From positions 230,181,084-230,245,083 of the forward strand of contig NC_058522.1 in the NCBI RefSeq assembly GCF_904849725.1: a stretch of DNA of 64,000 bases, written 5' to 3'. The stretch comes from Hordeum vulgare subsp. vulgare (Eukaryota > Streptophyta > Magnoliopsida > Poales > Poaceae). A program made the translations under genes and the position numbers. Of the stretch, positions 9,614-21,618 are shown piece after piece (position 1 is the stretch's first letter; every line of letters begins with the position of its first letter). The notes beneath the pieces are model-generated. The model was given only the letters and a program-made list of their open reading frames with translations, had not been told where the DNA came from and made no database searches.

Positions 9614-11085
9614 TGATACGTCCACTTTGCATCATGAATTATTATTGATATGTTTGTTATTCTTGTCCATTATTCCCCGTTATCATACAATTCTTATGTC
9701 CATTCTCTCTGAATATGCAAGGTACACCACAAAGAGGGAACCAAAATTCTGGACCGGGAAACCGAGAAAAAGGCAGAAAAATCAACGTGCTACAAATGAG
9801 CTAAAATTTCATGAAGAATTTTCTGGAATATTTCAAAATTATTGGGCCAAAAATATATCAGAGAGGGGACACCTGTTGGACCCAAGGCAACAGGGCGCGA
9901 CCACCCCCTAGCCACACCCTGATGCCTTGTGGGCCCTATGCTAGTGCTCTCACGTCTCTCTTCTCCTATATGGTGTGTTTTGACCTAGGAAAAACCATCA
10001 GCAACCTTTCGAGATGAATCACCGCTTTCTCGAGGCGGAAACCTAGGGAAAGGCACTTTTGCTCTCCAGTAGAGAGATTATGCCAAGGAAACTTCCCTCC
10101 TGGAGGGGGATAATCGAAGCCATCGTCATCACCAATGCTTCCTATGTGGGAGGACCAATCTACATCAATATCTTCACCAGCACCATCTCATCTCTTGTAT
10201 CCAATCTTTGTCTCAAAACCTCAGATTGATATGTGTGGGGTAATAGTTGTGTTGATTACATCTTGTAGTCGATGATTGTTGGACTACTTTGTGGAAGATA
10301 TTATGTTCAGATCCTTAACTATTATTATTACACCTATGATCTTGAACATGTCGATGAGGTGTGAGTAGTAACTATTGTTCCTGAGGACACGGGAGAAGTC
10401 TTGTTATAAGTAATCATTTAAAGTTGGTATGCGTTTGATATTTTGATGATAGGTATGTTGTTACTTCTCATAGTGGTGTCATGTGAACATCCACTACATG
10501 ACACTTTACCATGTTATGGGCCTAATGGAAGTCATTCTGCAGTAACAAGTATATGATGGGTTGTGTGAGTGACAAATATTGAACCTGAGTTTATGCGTTG
10601 CTTCATGAGAGGCTGATTTGGATCCGCACATTTAATGTTATGGTTGGATTTATTTTAATTCTTCTTTCATAGTTGCGGATGCTTGCGAGATAGGGTAATC
10701 ATAAGTTGGTTGTTTGTTCAAGTAAGAACAACACCTTAACACCGATCCACCCACATATCAAACTATTCAAGTAGTGAACGGATGAACATTATTAGACAGA
10801 AATTCCAATGTGTCCTCGGGGGCGCTTGCTTTATATAAGAATAATTTCACGCCTGTCCTTTGCTACAAAAAGTATTGGGCTACCTTGTTGCACCTTTAAT
10901 ACTATTGTTACTTGTCACTTGTTACGAATTATCTTGCTACAAAACTATCTATCACGGTTACTTACAACACTTGCTCATAATATCTTGCTGAAAACCGCTT
11001 ATCATTTCCTTTTGCTACTCGTTGGGTTTGATACTCTTACTTATCGAAAGGACTATGATTGATCACATATACTTGTTGGTCATCA
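9614..11085 (+). mobile_element. 5' LTR of Athila-lineage element (1472 bp)
   Basis: Begins TGATACGTCCACTTTGC and ends GTTGGTCATCA. The copy at 61598-63105 matches along its whole length with scattered substitutions and small indels. The PBS follows after 11 bases. Confidence 0.9.
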
Positions 11086-11096
11086 AGAATCTTTTC

Positions 11097-11114
11097 TGGC
11101 GCCATTGCCGGGGA
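11097..11114 (+). other. PBS, tRNA-Asp type
   Basis: TGGCGCCATTGCCGGGGA is complementary, with one difference, to the 3' end of plant tRNA-Asp (expected TGGCGCCGTTGCCGGGGA). This is the usual primer of Athila-type elements. Confidence 0.85.
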
Positions 11115-11287
11115 ATTAAGTGCTTTTGTATGTGGAAATTGGCAAGGAAACATTTTCGGTACCTGTTGAAATTTACTGTTGCTTCTCACTCTGAGCGGTC
11201 ACCCTTTGAGTGGCTTGTTTGGGGCATCTTCGCCCAGAACGGAAGTTGAGGAAGTAGTTACTATACCTATTGAACCTACTTAAAATA

Positions 11288-11860
11288 TTTATTATGAGAT
11301 TCCTTCGGGTATCATAGAGAAACTGTTGGCTAATCCTTATAACGGTTCAACTCATCCCAATTACAATTTGGTATATGTCGATGAGATTTGTTGATTGTTT
11401 AAGCTTCCAGATCTACTCGAAGACAAAGTTAAGACAAAAAATACCCTTTATCTTTGGAGCTAAAAGCATTAATGTGGTTCATGCTATTGGATGATATTGG
11501 ATCATGGGACTGGAATTGCTTGAAGCTGAAATTTCATGAGAAGTTCTATCATATGCATCTAATTTATCATGATCGGAATTTTAATTATAATTGCTCGCCT
11601 CGTGAAGTAGAAAGTACAACTCAAGCTTGGGGGAGGCTTAAATCTGTGATGCACACTTGCCCCAACCATGATCTCTCTAGAGAATTAATTATACACAAAA
11701 TTTATGCTCGTCGTCCTCATGACGATCAAGCATTACCCGATTATTGTGCTACTCGTTCTTATACGAAGGAGACTATTGAATTCATATGATTGTTTGGAAA
11801 ATATTGAACGCAACTCTGAATATTGGGAATTCAATGAAGGTAAAGAGTGAGGTATAAAGA
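11288..11860 (+). pseudogene. Athila gag, N-terminal part
   Basis: Structural capsid protein, broken. Coding traces begin near 11288 (IPSGIIEKLLANPYNGSTHPNYNL) with stops, then an open block at 11454-11789. This block has the retrotransposon gag motif FHEKFYHMHLIYHDRN, followed by AWGRLKSVMHTCPNH and RELIIHKIYARRPHDD. A further frame change precedes IERNSEYWEFNEGKE. The LARD insertion at 11861 cuts the gene, which resumes at 36939. The block keeps the order of grass gypsy gag domains but has no intact start. Confidence 0.75.
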
Positions 11861-11924
11861 TGTAACACCCCCAAAAATTGGGTTATCGATTTTTGTGTTG
11901 TTATTCCTTCCTAGCTTTTCTCTC
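11861..11924 (+). mobile_element. LARD 5' LTR, first 64 bp
   Basis: TGTAACACCCCCAAAAATTGGG onward matches the 3' LTR at 32527. It is cut after CTCTC at 11920-11924 by the chromovirus and continues at 25445. Confidence 0.9.
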
Positions 11925-14900
11925 TGTCGGGACCCCGATCCTAAACCATAGGAATCCAGCCTGTAACACATCGCATCCCTTTGCGGTCTCAAGCACGGTT
12001 AACTGCACGGCTTCCACCTTACCTTAGTCGGGAACGTTTGCGTCTTTTGACTCACGTATGCAATTGTGTCGCTAGCATTCTAGTGTCAAAGAACCCAGGT
12101 CGACATAACTAGTCATAAACTCAAGTGGCTCAACTATACAGAGACAGACATACATAACCCAGCAAAGCAGGTGTCGGTCATCAGCGAGTGTAGACGAGTC
12201 ATAGCAAGCTACAAGGACTCCATACACCGCGTGACATTTCCCCGTAGGGACAGACACAACAACTAAGAAGGATACATGCTGGTCAACCAATGTGTCCGGA
12301 GCAGTAGCGAACTACCAAGGCTCGGTGGAAACACAAAGGGGCATGACATACTTGATATGCATAGATACAACAATGGCATCACAACATAACCATACAACAT
12401 CACAACATTTATTTAGAAGTCTCGGAAGAGTCTTACATAATAATTTCATACAGGTAGGGGTCACACGACCCGACACTCAAGTCATACAAGAAAAGTCATA
12501 CAAACCAAGCGAAAGCATTAAAGTTGTCTGAGTACACACAGTTGAAAGGAAAAGGCATAAAGCCTGACTATCTACAGATCCCTTCTAAAAGGGGTCAGGT
12601 CATACCTGGGACACCAGCTACTCGTCATCATCGAGGTCTAGGTAGAACCCACCTGTTGGCTCGTGGGTATCTTTTGCAACATTTATTAAACAAACATGAG
12701 TAAAAAGGTACTCAGCAAAACTTTAGAACAGATCTATCTACTCATGCACATGTATCAATAAAGGGGGTTGTGGGGTTTCATGCAGCAATCCAGCTTTGAC
12801 TCCTGGCTAGACTAAACTACAATTTTAAATAGTTTTAAACAGCTTTGATAAGTCGTACGCGAGTCCACTACCACCACAACAATGCACCATCATGGATTCC
12901 TTTCCGTCTCCCTACGGAAATGCCATACATGATACTCACACTTATCTTGATACTTCTATGAGTAGCCATTAAAGTTATCTATGAACAACATATGTCTCCA
13001 AGTAGTCCATATCCGCGGATGCGGCTATTCGAATAGATCATAACCCTGCTGGGGTGTTTTCTTCACACACGCTCTCGCCACTTATCGCCATGTGCATGCC
13101 ATGCACCTCGGCAACCTTCAAGTGGAAGCCCAACGAGGGAGTCGGCCACGACCGTTAACCATGCTAATACCTAGTCCAGGTTTATCACCTATTTGAGAGT
13201 GAACCTGCACGGCAGTCCAGCCGAAGTTTCCGCTACGACCCCAAACGATGTGCGCGGGGTTCCCAAGCCCACCATGCGGGTGCCACTTGGTACACCGTGC
13301 CACTGCCTACCGCATCACAACCAACCTCTAAGGTCAGCACCATGCACGGTCTCCAGCATGACTATAAACACCAGAAACTACTTGCAACTCCTGGACCGAG
13401 TACTAGGTGATTAATAAGCCGAGAGGGGTCGCATTACCGGAACCCGATGTGTGGTAGTATCTAGACTTGGATTACATACACGGAACTCAGTTCCTAAGGA
13501 CGGTTCCAATGAAACAACCTGCCATGTACTCCTACATAGCCTTTCATCGGTACCTTTACCAAATCAGGTTCCACACTTATTCTTTGTCACTAGAACACAT
13601 TCATCCATTCATGTTCATCACCCCGATGAAACACACTTGGCACAACTCTAGGCATAGCAAGCATAGCAGAATAAGACACATCATGGCTCAAGCAACTACT
13701 AGGCATGCTACGTTGCAAGGTTTGGCTATTTACTGTGACAATGACAGGTCATGCAAAGGAATAGGTTCAGCTACCGAAGTAAAGCATTTGAAATATTTGG
13801 TCCTAATGCAATAAGTGGGAGCAGGAGTGGAGCATGGGATTATATCGGGATGATCAAAAGGGTGCTTGCCTTGGTGCTCAGCAGAAGGATTAAATCCGTC
13901 AGTCGGATATTCGAACGTATCCGGAAGGGCGGAGCCTACTGAAATAGAAGCGACAATCAATATCATTCATATTCAACAATATGATGCATGATCATAGCAT
14001 GAAATGAAACGTAGCATGAGCTAGTGTGGCTATGAAACCTTTGGTTTGATGCTGATTTGAATTCAAGTTCAAATATTACTTAAAGTAGGACATTTATTAA
14101 ATTCCTTTAATTGATTTGACCTGATGCTGTTTCATATCTTCGTTTGTCATGCATGAAAATAGCAGCATTGTGTTCATTGAATTTTTCTGATCATTTTACA
14201 TATATTATTTGTCAGATTTGGAGTTGTATTTAATTTTTTATGAATTTTCAAAGTTTCAGCATTTTCTGGAATTAATTTAATCACAGAAATAGAATTATTG
14301 CGCTAGGCTCACGACATCAGGGTCAACAGGGGCTGGTCAGGTCAAACCTGACCAGTAGGGCCCACTAGTCAGTGGCTAATCCTACGTTGACCAGAGGTTA
14401 AGTGGGGTTTGACCCACCCTGGGGCCCTTGTCAGTGGCTCTAGGGGGTGGATTAGGCTCTAATGAGCTGTCCACGTCGGCCCCCACCCGAGCTTCGCCGG
14501 AGTTGCTCTAAAACTTGCTATGGGGCTCGGATTTGAGTGTCGATAGCACTGGGAGGAAGCCTAGGCTCGGCCTCATCTAAGAGGGGCGGCGAGAGGAGCT
14601 AGGGGTGGCCGGAGTGCACCGGCGACAAGCCATGGCGGCGGCTGGAGATCGGGTTCGACGGCCACGGGGCTAGAGAGTAGGGAGAGAGGGGGAAATGGGG
14701 GAAAACACTCCGGAGCTCACGATGATGACGATGAGGGGCTCAGGCTGCTAGGGGAGGCGCTGAATCCAGTGAATCGATGACGACTTGTCGGCGGACGAAG
14801 GTGGAAGACGACGGCTTTGAGGGTGATGCAGGGCTCAGGGGATCGTTTCCTTCGGCGTGGACGACGAGTTCGACCAGGCGGAGATGATGGTGTGCTCGGG

Positions 14901-15632
14901 AATGCTTGCGGTGGCTGGAGGCGACGGCTAGCTCGAGCTCGAGCTCGGCTACAATGGCGGCCGAGAGGAGGGGGAGCAGGAGAGCAAATGGGGAGGGGGA
15001 AGCGCCTGGAATGGGCTCAGGAGGGTTATCCCTTTGTGGCCAGCGCAACGGGGCGGCCAGGTAGGCACCCAGGTGTGTGGCCGCGCCGGAGGAAGCGGCG
15101 GCCACCTCCTGCTGGCGACTGGCGAGGGGAAGACGACGGGGAGAAGCTGGGCTGGGCCAAGGTGAGCGACAGGTAAGACTTTTTCCATTTTCTTTCCTTT
15201 TCTAATTTCTATTAAATCACTTCTCACATTTTTTGATTTTATTTTGGCTCCAAACTATTTCTGTAAATAGTGAAAATAGTTGTGGGTGGTATGTGAATTA
15301 TTTCCATGCCCACATAAATATTTCAACATTTTATGATATTCTGAAATATTTAAAAACACATATTTGGGTGAGTTCAGTGGCTTTTGTGATTTAAATAAAT
15401 GTCAAATGTATTTAAAAATAAATCCACCCGTGAAAAATTGTTTCCCATATTTATCAAAAATGGTGGGCTTTTATGAAGGCCATTTTGCATTCATTGATTT
15501 ATCACAAGATTTGAATTGAGTTGAATATAGAAGTGCTAGGGTTTTTCTTTGATTTCTATTTTCGTTTTTAATGCAAGAATAAAACATGAGAAAAATATTG
15601 CTAATCATCAAAAGGAAGCTAGGGATGTGACA
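11925..15632 (-). mobile_element. 3' LTR of Tekay-type chromovirus (3708 bp)
   Basis: On the minus strand it begins TGTCACATCCCTAGC and ends CCCGACA. Collinear with 21619-25439; the right copy has extra sequence near 22040-22100. A GC-rich block (about 14440-15180) carries a 121-codon open frame (15105-14740) also open in the other LTR (24912-24547). I treat that frame as LTR leader, not a gene. Confidence 0.9.
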
Positions 15633-15652
15633 ACTCACCCCAACTCAAAATA
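15633..15652 (-). other. PPT region of Tekay-type element, degenerate
   Basis: On the minus strand TTTTGAGTTGGGGTGAGT abuts the 3' LTR start. Upstream is CTCGGGACGAGATT, which resembles the GAGGACGAGATT ahead of the LARD PPT near 32500. The tract is not pure purine, so it has probably mutated. Confidence 0.5.
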
Positions 15653-15674
15653 ATCTCGTCCCGAGATTTGGAAG

Positions 15675-18600
15675 TCATCGGGAAGAGCGCGGGATACTCA
15701 AGTCGGAGACGGTCCTCTCTTTCCTATGTTGCTTCTTTTCAGAATGATTTGACAATTGAACTTTAAGAAACTTGAGGTTTCGACATCGAGTGGTACGCTC
15801 AGCTTGATCAAGAATACGAACAGGGTATTCTCGGTATGAAAGGTTATCCTGGAGATCAAGCGTTTCGTGGTCCACTTCACGGATAGGATCCCAGAAGCAA
15901 CGCCTGAGTTGGGAGACGTGGAAAACATCATGAACCTTGGAAAGATGCGGAGGAAGTTCCAATTGGTAGGCAACTTCTCCTCGTTTGGCAAGAATGCGAA
16001 AAGGACCAATGTAACGAGGAGCCAATTTGCCTTTGATACCGAAGCGTTGGGTACCCCTCAACTTCAAAGGTCACAGCCTTATGATGACGATCATATTGGC
16101 TCTTTTGACGAGATTGAGCTGTTTTCAACTTTTCACGAATAATGCGAACTTTCTCTTCTGCTTCGTGGATCATATTCGGGCCAAAGATTTGCCTCTCTCC
16201 GGTTTCTGACCAATTAAGAGGTGTTTGACATCTTCTTCCATAGAGAACTTCAAAAGGGGCTTTGCCCAAGCTTGATTGATAACTATTGTTATCAGAAAAT
16301 TCGGCAAATGGAAGACACTTCTCCCAATTTATACCGAATGATATAACACAAGCTCGAAGCATAGCCTCTAGGATTTGATTGACTCTTTCTACTTGACCAG
16401 TTGATTGCGGATGGAAAGTAGTGCTAAAAGATAGGTGAGTCCCCATGGCATTCTGGAAGCTTTCCCAGAAACGAGAAGGAAAAATACTTCCACGATCTGA
16501 ATTAATCTCCCATGGAACACCGTGAAGAGACACTATTCGGGAGATATACAACTCTGTAGCTGTTATACTCTCACGAACTGGAAGAAAATGAGTTACCTTG
16601 GAAAGACGATCAATGACCACAAAGATAGCATTATTCCCTTTCTTGGTCCTGGGAAATCTAGTGATGAAATCCATACTCACTTTATCCCATTTCCATTTAG
16701 GAATAGTTAAAGGTTGAAGGGTGCCAGTAGGCCTTTGATGTTCTGCTTTAACTCGACGACAAACGTCGCAGTTAGCAACGAACTCAACAATTTCTCTCTT
16801 CATCCTAGTCCACCAGAACCTCTGGCGTAGGTCCTGATACATCTTAGTACTACTAGGATGAATCATGAGAGGAGAATCATGAGCCTCCTTAAGGATCCAC
16901 TGCCGCAGATGTTGTTTCTTGGAAACAACCAAACGGTTCTCAAAGAAAACAACACCTCGATCATCAACAGAGAAGCAGTTGGCATTTCCCCCCTTTATAT
17001 TCTTCTTAGTCCGGGAAATTCGAGTGTCATGCTTCTGGGCGTCTATGATTTGATCCACTAAGGTAGGTTTCGCCACCAGGTTGGAAAGAAATCCTTGAGG
17101 AACAATGTGGAGGTTTAACTTCCGAAATTCCTCACAGAGACGTGGTTGACCTCGTTGTAACATCAGATTGTTACAATAAGACTTACGACTTAGTGCATCA
17201 GCCATGACATTGGCTTTCCCCAGGGTGTAAGTTATCCCTAAGTCGTAATCTGTGATCAACTCGACCCACCGTCTTTGCCTGAGATTCAAATCCGGCTGCG
17301 TGAAGATATATTTCAGACTTTGGTGATCAATGAAGATTTCGCAACGATTACCAAGAAGGTAATGTCGCCAGGTTTTTACTGCATGAACTAGAGCTGCAAG
17401 CTCAAGATCATGTGTGGGATAATTATCCTCATGTGGACGCAACTATCGAGATGCGTATGCAGTCACATGACGATCCTGCATGAGAATTCAACCTAATCCT
17501 TGTCGCGAGGCGTCGCAATAGATAACAAAGTCCTTAGAAAAATCTGGTGGTAGCAACACAGGTGTGAAAGTCAGGCGTCTTTTTAGTTCGTGAAAACTAT
17601 GCTCACACTGTGGTGTCCACTCGAACTTTTTATCTTTCTTGAGGAGTTCAGTTAGAGGCTTTGCAACCTTGGAGAAGTTCTTGACAAAGTGGCAACAATA
17701 GCTTGCTAGACCAAGAAAACTCCTAACTTGCTTAACCGATTCAGGTTGAGTCCAATCAAGGACAGCTTGAACTTTCTCGGGATTGACAGCAATACCCTTA
17801 CCAGAGATTACGTGGCCTAGATAGGTCACTTCTGGAAACCAAAATTCACATTTTGAAAACTTGGCATAAAGGCGATGCTCTCGAAGTTTCATCAATACCA
17901 GCCTTAGATGCTCGGCATGTTCTTGTTCGTTCTTTGAGTAGATGAGAATATCATCGAGGTATACCACGACGGATTTATCCAAATACTCCATGAAGATTGA
18001 ATTGATCAAGCGAGAGAAGGTGGCTGGGGCATTGGTTAAACCAAAGGACATGACGGTGTACTCGTATTGGCCATAACGAGTAACAAAGGCCGTTTTTGGA
18101 ATGTCCCCGTTCTTGATCTTGATTTGATGGTAACCCAACCTCCAATCCATTTTGGAGAAGACTGAGGATCCAGCGAGCTAATCATACAGATCGTTGAGCC
18201 TGGGGAGCGGATACTTCTTGTTTATGGTGACTAGATTAACTGGTCGATAATCTACAACCATCCGATCTGTTCCATCTTTCTTCCTGACGAAGAGGACGAG
18301 ACAAGCCGAAGGAGAAGAGCTAGGTCGAATGAAACCTTTATTCAAGGCCTCATCTAGTTGCTTCTTAAGTTCGTCTATCTCTAAGAGTGCCATCTTATAG
18401 GGCCTTCTGGCTATTGGGACAGTTCCTGGAACAAGATCTATCACAAACTCTACATCCCGGTCAGGTGGAATTCCTGGCAGTTCTTCTGGAAAAACATCCG
18501 AAAAGTCACGGACTACCGGAATGTCTTCAAGTTCTGGAAGAGAACTAGCATTGAGGAAATAGAGTTGACATTTGGCAACTCGAGTTGAGACATTAACTAT

Positions 18601-18927
18601 CTCACCCGAGGGATGTGTAAGTTGAACATTCCTAGAATGGGTATCTATCTTGGCGTAATGAGATGACATCCAGTCCATACCCAAGATGACATTGATATGT
18701 GAGGATTTAAGGGCAATCAATGATGCAAGAAAAACTAGCCTGTCTACTAGGATTTCATTGTCATAACTTATCCTAGAATTCTGCCATTTACTACCAGGGG
18801 TTTGGACAACTAATGGGATTGGCATATCACAAAAGGACATGTTATGAAACTGCGCATAACTTTTCGGAAATGAAGGAATGAGATGACCCAGTGTCAAAAC
18901 GAACAGACGATGGGTGATGATTGACAA
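15675..18927 (-). pseudogene. Chromovirus pol: RT, RNase H, integrase, chromodomain-like tail
   Basis: Polyprotein that would copy the RNA to DNA and integrate it. From 18927 down: linker, RT start ([24 protein letters not shown]), RT core with YLDD near 17961-17950, RNase H (CDASRQ, then [19 protein letters not shown]). Integrase follows with an HHCC finger (ending CDVC) and D, D, E in SMDF, INSDRG and QVERVN. A GPY/F module (RYIGPF) and a chromodomain-like tail (YPVRILDQAERTTR) come last. One frame serves most of it, with in-frame stops at about 18180 (TAG), 17490 (TGA) and 17445 (TAG). A frameshift and small deletion lie near 16050, and the tail shifts frame near 15725. The chromodomain-like end supports the Tekay/Del placement. 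Confidence 0.9.
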
Positions 18928-20050
18928 GGAGCATACCCAAAATGACGTCGGTGTCCTCTACAGCTTCTTCTGCTGAAACATAATTCACGCGGCCATGCGC
19001 AGGAGTTGGCTTCACATAATATGCTTTGCCCGACTTGCCTTGCCCAACAGACTTCCCAGGTTGCTTGACAGCGATATTCTGAGGACATTCTCGTGAATAG
19101 TGTCGTGGTTCTCCACACTTGTAACAGATCACCTGATTGGCACGTGGTGCAGCATTGGAAGCTGGACCACCATAGGTCTTGGCTGGGGGGTTGGTCTGGT
19201 TTGCTTGAGGCGCCACATAGGATGGCCTGGGGGTATATCTTGGCGGCAGAGAACTATTCGGGACCCACACCCGGCGCTTCGGAAATGCTGAACCGGATGA
19301 GGAGCCAGAATCGCGAGAGTGCTTCTTCGTGGCTTCATAGTCAGTATGACCAGTCTCGACACTGATCGCCTTGTTGACAAGAGCTTGGAAACTTGTACAT
19401 TCATGAAGGCGCAGGTCACGACGAAGTTCGGGGCTCAGACCCTTGCGGAATCTTGCTTGCTTCTTGGTGTCAGTTGACACATCTTCAGTTGCGTAGCGAG
19501 CGAGGTTTCCAAACTCGCGGCTATAAGCATCCACGGACAACTTTCCTTGAGTGAAGGCACATAATTCCTCTCTCTTATGGTCCATCAGGCCCTCTGGAAT
19601 GTGGTGCAAACGGAAGGCTACACTGAAATTTGCCCATGTGACTGCTGGTCCAGCACGACGCATAGCTTCAAAATTCTCCCACCATAGATTGGCGGGACCT
19701 TCCAGAAAGTATGCAGCGAAGGTCACCTTGTCAGCCTCAGAAACATTGGCAGAGCGTATCTTGCACGATATACTACACAACCAGTCATCAACGTCGAGAG
19801 GATCAACCGAGTGATGGAACTTCAGGGGATTTAGCTTCACAAAGTCATTGAGGGAGACTGCGTCATTTCGTGGCTAACGAGCCGTATTTTGCTCAATGCG
19901 TTCTAGCAGACGGTTGGTCTCTCTCTTGTTTCTTTCTGCCTCCAGCATAACCTCTGCCACAGAAGGCGGGTGGGACAGTTCCTCCTGTGCTGCCTGACTA
20001 CCTTCTCCCTGCTCATGGCTAGGGGCACGGTTGTGCCTGGTAAACACCAT
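18842..20050 (-). pseudogene. Chromovirus gag and protease
   Basis: Capsid, nucleocapsid and aspartic protease. ATG at 20050 (MVFTRHNRAP) opens a frame with one TAG near 19871, then open to 18842. The gag core spans about 19840-19370 (KVTFAAYFLEGPANLWW, VTWANFSVAFRLHHIPEG). The CCHC zinc knuckle CYKCGEPRHYSREC lies near 19123-19082. The protease motif [11 protein letters not shown] lies near 18902-18870, with D-T-G intact. The frame shifts near 18860 into the RT frame at 18927-18178. Gag and protease share a frame here, as usual for this lineage. Confidence 0.88.
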
Positions 20051-20455
20051 CCTGGCAAACAAACTCACAGCTTAGACTGGATCAACATCAATACTAACTA
20101 TGGATTAAGAATGCACTGAACAACATGGAATGCGGAAATGAACATCCGAACAACATGGTAACAAGCAAACTGCTATATATACACCATGGTTCATACACAC
20201 CATAACATAGTTCAGTACAACCTCAAACAGAAGAGCAAACTACTGAAAAGATGATACTGCTCATCACAGGCTTTCCAAGCTTCCTATACATTACTTATCT
20301 ATGCCTCCGGAACTCATCTCACAACATAGTCATATTCCACAAGACACACAGGACTGTGGAAATATAACCACTGCAATACTACTATCCTACTCACGGGCTC
20401 AAGCATCCCCATAAAACATCGCATACAGATTGCCTCCATGGCCTGGGAGCTGAAC

Positions 20456-21180
20456 CTACGGATTAGGAAATACTCTAGCTAGAGACCCCTGGGAACCGTA
20501 AGGACACGGTTGTGGCCTTGGTCCCCTGATTGGTGGCAGTAGAGGTCCCCAAAGAGGGGTGACACCTCCTATAGCAGGCGAGTCAACATGAGGTGGAAGA
20601 TGAGTCCTAACTGGGTTCAACATCTCCATATCTCTATAGCCTGTCTGAACTACAGGTGCCAGCTGCGTCAGAGCCATCCATAGACGGGCACGAGTAGCAT
20701 AAAGCTCCATACGAAGGGCACGAGCATCTCGGTCTCTATTCTCTAACATCTAAGTGGTGATCTAGAGCAGAGGATCCTCCAAGGAAGAATCAAAGTAAAC
20801 TCCACTGAGATATCCTTCTTCTCCTGGCTGAGAAGCGGGAACATAACACAACACTGCATTCTGCAGCAGTGCATGTCTGGCTCTCATGATGGTCAACATT
20901 GAATAGGCGGCATCTTCTACTGCCATGTCAACGGCAACCCCCAATCCATAACACCAATGGATTGGCTCCTTGGCTCCAGGGTAATCTGGGAATACCCTAA
21001 CAGTACACAGGTACTAACTCTGGTTGAAATCCCGGTAGTGCTCCTCCACTGTATACTCTGGGTACCAGTGGTAACCGGCTACTGACATCATCCTGACCAG
21101 CATGGCCGTGTGACCCGGTACATCAATGCACCTAGTCAGACGGACCACCTGACGAAAAGGACGGGCAGGTATCTGAACTA
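20456..21180 (-). pseudogene. Pre-gag ORF of the chromovirus, function unknown
   Basis: An extra sense-strand coding stretch between the 5' LTR and gag. One frame runs from about 21180 (PARPFRQVVRLT) through WYPEYTVEEHYRDFN, a TAG near 21016, GVAVDMAVEDAAYSM, stops near 20762 and 20750, then MLENRDRDARALRMELYA to 20456. The region before 21180 reads ...TTATTCTCTAG, a plausible splice acceptor, so an upstream exon is possible. The central Ala-rich helix followed by a Y-x-P turn resembles part of the LARD ORF at 30102-30899. I do not recognise a characterised family. Between 20069 and 20455 I see nothing coding. Confidence 0.55.
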
Positions 21181-21602
21181 GAGAATAATGCAAAAGGCAT
21201 TAGAGCTCAGGAGATAAAATTGGGCAGCATAGGTTGTAAATGCTCAAAAACAATTTTGAGACAACCCACAAAAGACAGGATAGCATAACCACTCAACTAT
21301 CAAGTTCAATTCCATGGTCATCAAATACTTATGTTCTTTTCTTTGGAACAAAATAAAACTCGGATTAACTCTCGAACCGCTTTCCTACAATCTACTGTTT
21401 AGTAACACGTGATCCTGAGAGATAGATAAGAAACCTAGTTATTAATCCCTGTAGAAAAGACGAGGATGACCAGAATAGAATGACTTGAGAACAGAAGCAA
21501 GAGCCTTATGTTCCCTTCCACAAACAATTCCCTTATATAAAACTAAAGCATTTCTAGACTCAACTTCGACCAGTTTGGCTTGGTAATCCTACAGTCAGTC
21601 AG

Positions 21603-21612
21603 GCTCTGATAC
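21603..21612 (-). other. PBS of chromovirus, tRNA-Met type
   Basis: Minus strand GTATCAGAGC, six bases from the 5' LTR end, matches the core of the initiator tRNA-Met primer site (TGGTATCAGAGC); the first two bases have changed. Confidence 0.7.
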
Positions 21613-21618
21613 GAACGC

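Noticed and set aside
9255..9648. Short plus-strand ORFs between the Tat LTR and the Athila LTR
   Set aside because: They cross the element boundary at 9614 and lack any conserved motif; the region is better read as an antisense promoter and leader.
14740..15105. 121-codon ORF repeated in both Tekay LTRs (also 24547-24912)
   Set aside because: Duplicated simply because LTRs are copies; composition follows the GC-rich block and no motif is visible.
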